From Bradyrhizobium sp. CCH5-F6 (GTDB lineage Bacteria > Pseudomonadota > Alphaproteobacteria > Rhizobiales > Xanthobacteraceae), in contig NZ_LSIC01000172.1 of the NCBI RefSeq assembly GCF_001556045.1, positions 1 through 60,115 on the forward strand: DNA of 60,115 nt. The letters run 5' to 3'. The notes under the pieces are model-generated. The model ran no database searches. It worked only from the letters and a program-made list of their open reading frames with translations, and was not told where the DNA came from. Shown one piece after another: positions 17,447 through 25,297 of the stretch; within the stretch, counting starts at the first letter, position 1; each line of letters starts with the position of its first letter. The translations under genes and the position numbers were made by a program.

Positions 17447-18921
17447 GCAATCCCCATTCGGCGGGCTAGCCTGCTAACAGGCGGCGGCGGCGTATCAGGA
17501 CCGTCTGGGAACAGATAGCCGAGCAGGCCGGGCGGTGTTCCCGCATGTTTGCTTGCTGCCATGGCTAGCAAACCGATGGCAAGTTGTTCGGGGGCCAATT
17601 GCAAAGCCCGACCCGTTGCGCTGACCTCCGGGACGACGGCGATCTCCCGTACCAGTGTGGCGACGGCCTCGGGCAGATGGCTCGCGTCCCCGGAGCGCAG
17701 AGCGAGCGCGCCATCCTGTCGCCAGAACACCAGAGGCGCTGCGGCAACCAGGCGCGCGCCGAGTTCGGGGAGCGGCGGCGGTTTCGGCCGGCGGCGCACA
17801 ACGTGGCGTAGCCAATTAGAAAACCGAACGTTCCAAGGCGGCGGGGCGCTTGGCGACGTGAGACCGCCACCCGACGACGGAAGCCGAAAGCGTGGAAGGC
17901 GAAATCGGGCTCGTCCCGGCACGACCGGCGGGACCTCGGGCGGGACCTCCGGCGGATATGGAGCGGGCGGCGACGCTTCGGGAATGACGGTTGGAGCGGC
18001 TGGCACCATCGGCTCGCCCGGCGAACGCGGCCGGTCGACGAGCGCCACCTTGCGCATGGTCGGCAAGACACCGCTCGCCTCGCCTTCAGGGCCTACGAAG
18101 ACGAGGCTTGTCTCAGCTGTCAGCAGATTGGCGGAAATCGCCAGCGCGCGGATCGCCTGCCGGTCTACCACAGCGGGATTGGCAAGAAGGGTGCTGATCT
18201 GCCTCGCCGCATGAAGGGCTGTCTCGGCCGCAATGTCGGCCGGCTGCGTCGATGTTGTACGCGGTACGGTAGCCGGCACCCTGATACGAAGGGCCAGAGG
18301 CGCGCCATCAATCGGCATGGGTATCCCGATAGGCACATCCTGACCCATCATATGAACGCCGAACTCCTCGGTCGCCCAAATGGTCAGCGTTGCGGGGTGG
18401 TGAATGTCTGTCCGACGTGGCACCTGATGGTCAGGCAATCGGGTAACAGAGCGATCCCGGTCCATACCGGGACGCAATAGAAATTCCTGTTCGCCAACTT
18501 CGAGACCGACGACGCTGTCGCAGTCGATTGACGCGCGCTCGCCGGGCCGAATACCTGCGATCGATAGCACGCGCCAACCGTGCTTTGTTTCCTCAAGGAA
18601 GACGGCGCGATTACCGTCGATGGCAGCTCCATCATATTCCCCTTCGCCACGGCGATGGGCGCGAGCATGCGCCGTCCATGTCTGCCCGCCGATGGTGACC
18701 GCTACGCCATGCACGACTTCGCCATCGAGCGCGGGCGGCATGGTGAGGACGGCCTCGATCGGCACGCCCTCCTGATTGTCGAAGGCGCGATGGATGCGCA
18801 GCCGGGCCATGGGTGGCGTCAGCCACAGATGGATGTCGGTGCGCGACAGCAGAAGAGGCGGGGGCGGCGCTGCGGCAGGCCGAAAAAAAGGCATCAGCGG
18901 ATCAATCAGCGGCTCCGTCAT
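17443..18921 (-). CDS. VIT-domain protein lacking a recognisable vWA domain
   Basis: Encodes 492 aa from the ATG at 18921. Residues about 25-145 match a VIT (vault protein/inter-alpha-trypsin) domain: LSRTDIHLWLTPPMARLRIHR, EAVLTMPP, DGAAIDGNRAVFLEE, GIRPGERASIDC. In typical VIT-vWA proteins a von Willebrand A domain with a DxSxS MIDAS follows; here I see none. A segment like the post-vWA region (IRALAISANLLTAETSLVFV, about 260-280) comes soon after. Then follows a Pro-rich linker (PYPPEVPPEVPPVVPG) and a C-terminal helical domain. No signal peptide. It sits between merR and the secreted protein gene. Confidence 0.72.
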   Translation of the reverse strand: MTEPLIDPLMPFFRPAAAPPPPLLLSRTDIHLWLTPPMARLRIHRAFDNQEGVPIEAVLTMPPALDGEVVHGVAVTIGGQTWTAHARAHRRGEGEYDGAAIDGNRAVFLEETKHGWRVLSIAGIRPGERASIDCDSVVGLEVGEQEFLLRPGMDRDRSVTRLPDHQVPRRTDIHHPATLTIWATEEFGVHMMGQDVPIGIPMPIDGAPLALRIRVPATVPRTTSTQPADIAAETALHAARQISTLLANPAVVDRQAIRALAISANLLTAETSLVFVGPEGEASGVLPTMRKVALVDRPRSPGEPMVPAAPTVIPEASPPAPYPPEVPPEVPPVVPGRARFRLPRFRLPSSGGGLTSPSAPPPWNVRFSNWLRHVVRRRPKPPPLPELGARLVAAAPLVFWRQDGALALRSGDASHLPEAVATLVREIAVVPEVSATGRALQLAPEQLAIGLLAMAASKHAGTPPGLLGYLFPDGPDTPPPPVSRLARRMGIA

Positions 18922-18965
18922 GTCAGCCCTTCTTTTCCACGCGATCCGCACTCCATTTGCCTATA

Positions 18966-19340
18966 TCAACCAGCGGCACGTTTTTTGGACGCCTTTGGCC
19001 TCACCTTGCCCAACGCCTCGCGCAACCGGGCACCCGCGCGCTCGACGATCGGCCCAACATCCAGATCGCCGCCAATCAGTTCCGACGCGACGATGAGGGT
19101 GACGCCCTCGACAACCGGGATCGGCACGCCCTCCCGCGCATCCAGCAGGATGCGGATCGCGGCATTGGGAAACCCGAGCGCCTTGAGGCGCTGGAATCGT
19201 CGGATCGCACGGACATGTTTGTCGTCATAGCTGGCATAGGTCCGCCCTCCATCAGGTGACGGCACAAAGCCCTCCGCGATCAGAAAGCGAATTTGCCGAA
19301 CTGTCGCGTCGGTGATGGTTGCGAGTTGATCAAGCTTCAT
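18966..19340 (-). CDS. MerR-family transcriptional regulator
   Basis: Encodes 124 aa. The winged helix begins ATITDATVRQIRFLIAEGFVPSP and continues YASYDDKHVRAIRRFQRLKALGFPNAAIRILLD, as in MerR proteins. The short C-terminal part has no Cys cluster and no recognised effector domain. It is the first gene of a minus-strand operon with the VIT protein. Two copies of the island dyad lie in the 130-base region between this gene and the divergent gene at 19469, one of them 7 bases before its own ATG, so autoregulation and control of the neighbouring genes are likely. Confidence 0.85.
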   Translation of the reverse strand: MKLDQLATITDATVRQIRFLIAEGFVPSPDGGRTYASYDDKHVRAIRRFQRLKALGFPNAAIRILLDAREGVPIPVVEGVTLIVASELIGGDLDVGPIVERAGARLREALGKVRPKASKKRAAG

Positions 19341-19347
19341 GAGATGC

Positions 19348-19370
19348 TTTTAACATATATTCTGTCATTA
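19348..19370 (-). promoter_or_regulatory. Dyad operator copy upstream of merR (minus orientation)
   Basis: On the minus strand TAATGACA-N7-TGTTAAAA, ending 7 bases before the merR ATG. It is one of four copies with an invariant 7-base spacer and TGTTAAAA right arm. Confidence 0.6.
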
Positions 19371-19421
19371 GCAATTGCCCTCCCTGCCACCCCTTTCGTC
19401 CACGTTAGATGGCGCTCTTGC

Positions 19422-19444
19422 TTTTTACAAACTTTATGTTAAAA
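19422..19444 (+). promoter_or_regulatory. Dyad operator copy upstream of the divergent secreted-protein gene
   Basis: TTTTTACA (19422-19429), a 7-base spacer, and TGTTAAAA (19437-19444), 24 bases before the ATG at 19469. With the copy at 19348-19370 it forms a divergent pair 51 bases apart. Confidence 0.6.
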
Positions 19445-19468
19445 GAAATGAAAAGCAGGAGTGCGGCG

Positions 19469-20179
19469 ATGCATCGAGTTCTCATGGTGGTGACGGCCCT
19501 GTCCCTTGCTGGGGCTATGGAAGCGAAGGCGGAAGACGCGAGCACGAAGCCTCCCCTGTCGGGCTGGGCGACGGCCGCGGGCGTGGGAAGCAAGACGGGC
19601 AGCGCATTCGACCGGGTCAATGAAATCGCAAACGAAGCGCTGCAACTGACTACAAGCTCCGAGCCCGCACCCGCGCCGACTCCCGAACGTATTCAGGCTG
19701 CGGGCGGGGTGGCGAAGCTTCTGCCGCCGATCGGAAGTGGAGACGGTGCGGAGAAAGTTACGCAATATGAAGTCAATATAGATCCCCCAGCGGGCGCGCC
19801 GTATGTTGCGCGCGCAACGATCTCTTTCGCAGGCGATCGCCCCGTAACACTCTACGTGCTGAAAAAGCCGATTGTTCAACGGGGTGCCCCGGACCAGGAT
19901 GGAGCCAACACAGCTGGTCAGATAATCACCGATATCGTCGGATTATCGACGGGCGAAACAGCACGGACCAGTACAGCAGGCGGCAATCCAACGATTGCCT
20001 GCATCGCAAAGCCTATAGCTAAAGATCGCAATGCGACCTGCTCGGTCAGTCTGCCAGGCATTCCGATTCTGCTGACGGGAACATACTCTCGGCGCAACGA
20101 TAGCGATCCGGCATTCGACCGGGCGACCCATAGCCGACTGGTCGCCATCTACAACCGACTTCGTCTCCCAACGCCGTAG
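19469..20179 (+). CDS. Secreted hypothetical protein
   Basis: Encodes 236 aa from the ATG at 19469, chosen because GGAG lies 7 bases upstream; in-frame ATGs at 19409 and 19448 lie before or against the dyad operator. A signal peptide, MHRVLMVVTALSLAGAMEAKA, is followed by a mature protein with beta-rich segments (QYEVNIDPPAGAPYVARATI) and two Cys (TIACIAKP and ATCSVSLPG). No family recognised. It is divergent from merR and controlled by the adjacent dyad. Confidence 0.75.
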   Translation: MHRVLMVVTALSLAGAMEAKAEDASTKPPLSGWATAAGVGSKTGSAFDRVNEIANEALQLTTSSEPAPAPTPERIQAAGGVAKLLPPIGSGDGAEKVTQYEVNIDPPAGAPYVARATISFAGDRPVTLYVLKKPIVQRGAPDQDGANTAGQIITDIVGLSTGETARTSTAGGNPTIACIAKPIAKDRNATCSVSLPGIPILLTGTYSRRNDSDPAFDRATHSRLVAIYNRLRLPTP

Positions 20180-20181
20180 AA

Positions 20182-20218
20182 TCTCGGGACCAAAGTCTCG
20201 GGACCAAAGTCCCGATTT
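20182..20218 (+). terminator. Tandem-repeat hairpin terminator
   Basis: TCTCGGGACCAAAG is repeated exactly in tandem (20182-20195 and 20196-20209) and followed by TCCCGATTT. The second copy forms the hairpin TCGGGAC-CAAA-GTCCCGA followed by TTT, a plausible intrinsic terminator just after the gene ending at 20179. Confidence 0.55.
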
Positions 20219-20302
20219 ACCGCCCGAATGCGGGAGATAGGCTTAGACTAAAGAATGTCACTTTGAAGGGGTCAATATTTACTGACACAATCGAGAACGA
20301 AA

Positions 20303-20824
20303 ATGTCGAAATCTGATTATCTCAGTCTCGCCGGTATTCTGTCGGCGCTGTGTTTTAGTGCGGCGTTGCTTCTATCCTTTCCGGCCGCAGCTCAGAACAA
20401 CGAGTGCTCGATGATGTGCAACGGCATCGACAACCAGTGCTACAGGTCCTGCGCCGGATCGAATGACGGACTCTCGCCCTTTGGACCAGCACCAGGCAGC
20501 GGTGCCAGCCGGTCCAGCTACGGCGCCATCGCGATCTCAGACAGCGACAAGGGCGCCCTGCGATGGGGAAAGGCTTACGGCTACGAATCCCGTGCCCGCG
20601 CGGAGGCCGCTGCGGTGCGATTTTGTATGGCCGGGGGACTGCCGGGCTGCCGGGTGCGGCTCTGGTTCTTCAATGCTTGCGCCGCCCTCGTGACCACGAG
20701 CGATGGCAATTGGTGGACGGATTGGCGCGGGTCGCTCGCGGCCGCACGCCAAGTAACGCTGGCGGAGTGCGAGCAGGACGCTAAGGGCCGCTGCACGGTG
20801 AGAGAGGCGTTCTGCTCACTGTAA
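20303..20824 (+). CDS. Secreted DUF4189-domain protein
   Basis: Encodes 173 aa. The signal peptide spans about 31 residues, ending FPAAAQ. A Cys-rich linker (CSMMCNGIDNQCYRSC) precedes a DUF4189-like domain: YGAIAISDSDKGALRWGKAYGY, then ALVTTSDGNWW and AEAAAVRFC. DUF4189 proteins are small, exported and of unknown function, often disulfide-bonded. The linker Cys suggest a periplasmic or outer-surface location. It begins the run of exported proteins between 20.3 and 28.5 kb. Confidence 0.75.
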   Translation: MSKSDYLSLAGILSALCFSAALLLSFPAAAQNNECSMMCNGIDNQCYRSCAGSNDGLSPFGPAPGSGASRSSYGAIAISDSDKGALRWGKAYGYESRARAEAAAVRFCMAGGLPGCRVRLWFFNACAALVTTSDGNWWTDWRGSLAAARQVTLAECEQDAKGRCTVREAFCSL

Positions 20825-20935
20825 AGCTGGAGCGCGGTCGCGCGAGCGACGGCGACGCCCGGCAATTCCCCGGCCGGTCCGCTTGAGCCGGCTGGACACC
20901 GTGCGACCAGCATATCCATGCAACAGGAGCATTTG

Positions 20936-21364
20936 ATGCGGAATCATTGGGCCTATTTCGTACTCATCGCCTCGGCTTTCGTCATTCCAGCGCTATGTGC
21001 TGGCGCTGAACAGCGGCCGCCTCTCGCCGCCGGCGGTTGCTGGATGGTCCTGTCCAAGGGCGAAAAGCCCGAACGCACCAACGCTGCGGAAATCCTCTGC
21101 CTGGGCCGGGACGGCTACGGCCGCGTCCGCGAAAGCCAGTTTTATGGTGAAGTCGCGACCTGCGCCCGCGTCTCCTACAAGACGACACATGGTCCGACCT
21201 ATGTCGAGGTCGATTTCAGCGCCTGCACCAACAACGCGCCGAGCCACCGGCTCGCCTGTGCCAGCAGTTCGGGTAGCAACCCTGTCCCCTGCCTTCAGAG
21301 CATTCTCGGAGACAGCGATACAATCGATATGGAGCTTTACCGAATCGAAGAGGGGGGATCGTGA
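20936..21364 (+). CDS. Secreted hypothetical protein
   Basis: Encodes 142 aa from the ATG at 20936, with AGGAG 7 bases upstream. The signal peptide (MRNHWAYFVLIASAFVIPALCAGAE) precedes a small domain with five Cys in the mature part, including GGCWMVLSKGEK, ILCLGRDGYGRV and VATCARVSYK, likely to be disulfide-bonded. The stop overlaps the GTG start of the next gene (GTGA), so the two are coupled. No family recognised. Confidence 0.7.
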   Translation: MRNHWAYFVLIASAFVIPALCAGAEQRPPLAAGGCWMVLSKGEKPERTNAAEILCLGRDGYGRVRESQFYGEVATCARVSYKTTHGPTYVEVDFSACTNNAPSHRLACASSSGSNPVPCLQSILGDSDTIDMELYRIEEGGS

Positions 21365-21822
21365 GATTTTACCACATCCTGGCCGTGCTGCTCGGTTCGT
21401 TGATCATACAGCCCTTCGGGGCATTCGCCCGCGAATGTCCTGCAGTGTCCACCAAGGCGTCTCCAGTGGACGCAGCCATCCAACGACCTTTCGGCTACCG
21501 TATGCACCCTATCCTCGGGAAAGCCGTGTTGCACCCGGCTCTTGTTTTCAGCACGCGAGCAGGCCTCGCTGTGAGGGCGATGCAGGGGGGACGCCTTATC
21601 AAGTTCGAAGCAGCACCGGACGGTGGTGGTTTTATCTGGATCCGGCATAGCGACGGAACCGAGTTGCGTTATGGGCCGCTATTGGCCTCGGCCCTCCGTT
21701 TTGGCGCGTGCGTTGCCGCCGGTGCTTGGCTTGGCGAAACGATGCCGGCCCCACTTACGCTGACCATGCGGCGGGAGGGACATTGGGTCGATCCGAAGCG
21801 CTGGCTCGAAGGTGCGCCATGA
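21361..21822 (+). CDS. Degenerate M23/LytM peptidase-like secreted protein
   Basis: Encodes 153 aa from a GTG. After a signal peptide the fold signature of M23 metallopeptidases is clear: RPFGYRMHPILGKAVLHPALVF (about 42-63), GLAVRAMQGGRLI, FIWIRHSDGTELRYGPL (about 91-107). The active site looks broken: the usual HxGxDF is HPALVF (His58 but no Asp) and the usual YxHL is YGPL (no His). It probably binds rather than cuts peptidoglycan, like the degenerate LytM domains of EnvC and NlpD. Coupled to the genes on both sides by 4-base overlaps. Confidence 0.75.
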   Translation: MRFYHILAVLLGSLIIQPFGAFARECPAVSTKASPVDAAIQRPFGYRMHPILGKAVLHPALVFSTRAGLAVRAMQGGRLIKFEAAPDGGGFIWIRHSDGTELRYGPLLASALRFGACVAAGAWLGETMPAPLTLTMRREGHWVDPKRWLEGAP

Positions 21823-21959
21823 CTGAAGAATGCCGGCAGGAAATCTCACGCGAAGCGTGTCCACACGCGTGTCTTTGCGCCACGTTTTGGCAAGAGGGGG
21901 CCATGATGAAGACTTCCGTCACCATCGAAAAGACCAGCTTGGCGAAGGATGCGGGATGA
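21819..21959 (+). CDS. Small hypothetical protein
   Basis: Encodes 46 aa, starting with ATGA overlap on the M23-like gene and ending with ATGA overlap on the next gene. This double coupling is the main evidence that it is real. Four Cys/His-containing positions cluster in CRQEISREACPHACLC, a possible metal site, followed by MMKTSVTIEKTSLAKDAG. No signal peptide or family recognised. Its sequence could also simply be a coupling leader. Confidence 0.45.
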   Translation: MTEECRQEISREACPHACLCATFWQEGAMMKTSVTIEKTSLAKDAG

Positions 21960-22624
21960 TGAGCGAACAGAGTGCCCCGGCTACCGGCGAGACCTTCAGG
22001 GATGCTTTCGACGGTTCACTCAAGCGGCCCTCCAAGCCGCTGAAATTCGCGATATTCTTCGCCCTCGGCACCTTCGCCACAGTCTTGGCGATTTACGTCA
22101 TTTTCGTGTTCGTGCCCGAAAACGGGTTCCCGACGATCCGCAAATGGTGGGCCGGGCTCGGAACCCGGTCATTGCGGGAAGAACTCGTCGCCTTCGGTCC
22201 GATCCCGATGGGCACGCTCGTGACGATCGCGATCGCCGGATTCGCATTCGGTACGCTGCAGGAAGCCATTGCCGCTCTCCGGGACGAGAGGCCGCTGCGG
22301 AGCCTCGGCCGGGACCTCGTCGTCATCCGCGAGTTGACGGAAGAGGGCGTCGGCTACCGGGAGGGCGACATCACGACCGTGCATGTCCCCTGGGCGCAGG
22401 TGCAGGAGCTGCGCTCGATGGATCTGCCGGCCTTCGAAGGCAAGCTCTTCTTTGTCATCGAGCTGAAGAGCCCGATCCACGAACGCGGCCGTCTCGTCTT
22501 CTGGGACGGGCAGGATCGTTACAACAGCATCGCCGGGCGTCTCCGCGAGCGCCTGGGGGCGTATCGCGCCGCGCGCTCAAATGGGGACAAAACTGGAGTC
22601 GGATCTGATGAGAAGCCCTCATAA
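21956..22624 (+). CDS. Membrane protein with two TM segments and a PH-like domain
   Basis: Encodes 222 aa. Hydrophobic segments at about 30-52 and 83-98 are followed by a cytoplasmic-looking domain: LVVIRELTEEGVGYREGDITTVHVPWAQVQEL and KLFFVIELKSPI. The pattern 'basic turn, VPWxxVxxL, beta strand' resembles bacterial PH-like domains and recurs twice in the protein at 26001-27098. It starts by ATGA overlap and its end overlaps the next gene by 17 bases. Function unknown; the PH-like assignment is tentative. Confidence 0.65.
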   Translation: MMSEQSAPATGETFRDAFDGSLKRPSKPLKFAIFFALGTFATVLAIYVIFVFVPENGFPTIRKWWAGLGTRSLREELVAFGPIPMGTLVTIAIAGFAFGTLQEAIAALRDERPLRSLGRDLVVIRELTEEGVGYREGDITTVHVPWAQVQELRSMDLPAFEGKLFFVIELKSPIHERGRLVFWDGQDRYNSIAGRLRERLGAYRAARSNGDKTGVGSDEKPS

Positions 22625-24962
22625 AGGCCCCTACCGGGTGCTCTGCGGCGCCTGTCAGGACAGTGATGGGGAACAACTGGGCCTCCCGGCATACGGACGT
22701 TTCGAGAGGATCCAATGGTCCTATGAAATGGATGGCACGTTCGCGACACCGCTCCGCTTCACAGGCCTTCTGGACCTCAGTGGACCACACGCGCTGGCTC
22801 ACCTCGACTTCCCGGTGTGGGCTGTGGTCGAGATCGATGCTGAGGACCCGTGCGAACCGACCGTCGGTATGGACGGGGTGGCGATCCCCGGCCTGTTGAG
22901 TTTCGCCTCGGGTTTCGTGCTGTTCTGCGGCGCGCGGATGGCGGCGCTGAGTGTTTTTGCGGCAGGAGGGAACGATGCGTCCCTGAAGACGCCACTGTCG
23001 GCGATACAGGATCGCTCCGGCGTTGCCTTGGCCGGAGATTTCGGTACAGCGACCGCGGGTCATGGAGGCCTTGCCCGTGCCGGTTTCTGCGGCCTCGCCG
23101 AAGTTGGGATGACGGACCTGGCGACGGACCAGGTCATACCTCGCTACTTGGTAAATTATGCGGGCTTGGCAATTGCCGGTGTGGCAATCGCCGGTGTGCG
23201 GGGTACGGCGCTCTCCGGCGAAGGGGGGATGTCGGTTGTCGAGGGGGGCGGCACGGCGCGGGCCGGAAATTACGGTGTGGCGATCGCCACTTCTTTCAGC
23301 AGGTTCAGCACTGTCGATGCCGGGTATGGCGGCGCCGCCATCTCCTGTGGATCTGGGGGAAACGTGAGGGGGGGCATCGCGGTCTCGACGAGGGGTTGTT
23401 GCTTCCTCGAGGTCAGGCGTGACGGGATCGGCGTGGCGCAGTATGCCGTGGAGGACCTGGACATCGGCGAAAACGCCATCATGATCGCAACGGCGTTGGG
23501 GACCAATGCCGACATCCATCTGGGCAAGCAAGCGACACTGATCTTCCGCGAGGATTCGGACGAGGACGAGTTTACGGTATTCTCTTCCTTGTCAGGCGGC
23601 GTCGAGCCCGGACTTTATCGCTATGCGAATGGCCAGTTCCGGCAGATTGATGGGATGATGGGGCCTTCCACGATATGGGACGGCAAACGCCTGGAGCCGC
23701 GAAGTGCAACCTCGATGCCACGCCCGCCGACATTCGACGTTGGCGTGGAGTGGTGGGATGCCGCCCGCAGCCATGATCCGCAAGCGGAAATCCTGCGAGA
23801 GCCGATGCGAGAAGACGACATCGTCGTTCTTTGCGCCAATATCCCGGCAGAAGAGCTGGCGGCAGGCCGAAAGGATGGCCAATGGTGGTTCGGAGCGCCC
23901 TGGGGGCGAGGTGAGCTTGCGCTCACCGATGGAGCGCTGTGGTGTCTTGTCCGGGTCGACGGCGAACATGCGCCCCATCCGGGTGGCGGCGAGCAGATTG
24001 GTTTTCGGAACGGGACGGCGCTCTACCGGGGCACGTTGCGGGGTGCTGTCGCGGCGTTGCGCGCGGTCGGCGCCGAATCCGTGCTGGATGGGCATGTTGC
24101 GGTCGCTGGGCACGGGGGTGTCGCCCGAGTGTCGTCGCGGCGCGGACCTGTCCCGCCCATGGGAACCTGGGGGGAGAGATGGGTTGTCTTGTCCGGGTCG
24201 GAAGAGGAGATCCCTCTTCAGATCCCTGTTCCTGTTGCTCCTCAAGCCGTCCTGCGCGGCGACCCGAATCGCGGGTGCTCTCCCTCACTCGCGGTGGTCG
24301 GAAACGACGGCGTCGCGATCTGTGACGGCGAGGCTCATGCCGGAGAACGTGGCGTGGCATGGGTCGCCGGCCGGGGCGTCGCGCGGGCCGGAAGTCGAGG
24401 CCTCGCAATATGCGAGCACGGCCTGGCGCTTGCGGGAGACCAAGGAATTGCCTTGAACCTCCAGGCCGGAGACGGGAGCGAACCCCAGGGAGGACAGGCG
24501 GTTGCTGGCCTCGGCGGCATTGCCATTGCGCAAGGGGCCTCCGCCATCACCAGCAGGCGCGGCGTCGCCATCGCCATGTATGACGGGAGGGCCCGCACAG
24601 GATATCGCGGCGTCGCGATCAGCAGCGAAAGAGGCGACGCACATGGCGGGTCTTATGCGGTCGTTGTCGCGCGGGACGGACGGGTCAGCGGCGGTGACAG
24701 GGCGCTGTTGGTCGCGTGGGACGAGCCGGAGAACCGATGGGTGCACGCCGTCGTCGGCCAGGACGGTATCGAGCCCGACGTCCCCTATGCCGCGCGCAAC
24801 GGCCGGTTGGAGCCCGCGCCGAGCCCCGTCATGACGGAAGCTGCCGCAAGCGCCGACGAAGGCTGCACTGAGTGCCGGCATCCGTCGGCAAGTCGGAGCA
24901 ATACCGTGGCGGCCGACGCGCGGCTACGTCTCATCGGATCACCTGAAACGGACGGAGAATGA
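22608..24962 (+). CDS. Large Gly/Ala-repeat (beta-solenoid) protein
   Basis: Encodes 784 aa with no signal peptide. Two repeat blocks (about 135-235 and 505-700) consist of short units around G-(V/L/I)-A-(I/L/V)-A, for example GVALAGDFGTATAGHGG, GLAIAGVAIAG and GVARAGSRGLAIC, similar in rhythm to TAG-type repeats of ice-nucleation-like beta-solenoids. Between them lie non-repeat domains with many Trp (GQWWFGAPWGRGELAL). The ATG at 22608 has GGAG 9 bases upstream and lies inside the preceding gene. Possibly a scaffold or a surface/effector protein; no enzymatic motif was recognised. Confidence 0.7.
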   Translation: MRSPHKGPYRVLCGACQDSDGEQLGLPAYGRFERIQWSYEMDGTFATPLRFTGLLDLSGPHALAHLDFPVWAVVEIDAEDPCEPTVGMDGVAIPGLLSFASGFVLFCGARMAALSVFAAGGNDASLKTPLSAIQDRSGVALAGDFGTATAGHGGLARAGFCGLAEVGMTDLATDQVIPRYLVNYAGLAIAGVAIAGVRGTALSGEGGMSVVEGGGTARAGNYGVAIATSFSRFSTVDAGYGGAAISCGSGGNVRGGIAVSTRGCCFLEVRRDGIGVAQYAVEDLDIGENAIMIATALGTNADIHLGKQATLIFREDSDEDEFTVFSSLSGGVEPGLYRYANGQFRQIDGMMGPSTIWDGKRLEPRSATSMPRPPTFDVGVEWWDAARSHDPQAEILREPMREDDIVVLCANIPAEELAAGRKDGQWWFGAPWGRGELALTDGALWCLVRVDGEHAPHPGGGEQIGFRNGTALYRGTLRGAVAALRAVGAESVLDGHVAVAGHGGVARVSSRRGPVPPMGTWGERWVVLSGSEEEIPLQIPVPVAPQAVLRGDPNRGCSPSLAVVGNDGVAICDGEAHAGERGVAWVAGRGVARAGSRGLAICEHGLALAGDQGIALNLQAGDGSEPQGGQAVAGLGGIAIAQGASAITSRRGVAIAMYDGRARTGYRGVAISSERGDAHGGSYAVVVARDGRVSGGDRALLVAWDEPENRWVHAVVGQDGIEPDVPYAARNGRLEPAPSPVMTEAAASADEGCTECRHPSASRSNTVAADARLRLIGSPETDGE

Positions 24963-24965
24963 GCC

Positions 24966-25268
24966 ATGAACAAGCATCTCGCCCTCGCCGCCTTCATCCT
25001 GCTCGCCTCGACCGGTGCGCAGGCGCAGGAGAGCCAGCAGAAGATCGCCGTCAAGAACCGCCAGATGATCGTCGCCATCACCAGCGGAAAGCTGAAGGAC
25101 GAGATCGTCGGCAAGCCGGAGATCTTCCAGCGGAGCAACATCGCCTACGCCATTGGCATGACGCGCAGCCTGCACCGCGCCTGCACCATCCTCTCGGACG
25201 AGGAGAACGCGCGGCTGGAGCGGCTCGTCGCCTTCTGGAACAAATATCTCGCCAGGCTCACCGGCTGA
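24966..25268 (+). CDS. Small secreted hypothetical protein
   Basis: Encodes 100 aa with a signal peptide, MNKHLALAAFILLASTGAQAQ. The mature 79 residues are mostly helical and basic (QQKIAVKNRQMIVAITSGKLKDEIVGK). It starts 3 bases after the solenoid stop with GGAG upstream, and is probably cotranscribed. No family recognised. Confidence 0.7.
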   Translation: MNKHLALAAFILLASTGAQAQESQQKIAVKNRQMIVAITSGKLKDEIVGKPEIFQRSNIAYAIGMTRSLHRACTILSDEENARLERLVAFWNKYLARLTG

Positions 25269-25297
25269 GCCGCCCCACGCAGCAAGAGGAGGTTCCC

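Noticed and set aside
22455..23531. 358-aa reverse ORF opposite the solenoid gene
   Set aside because: Shadow frame of repetitive GC-rich DNA.
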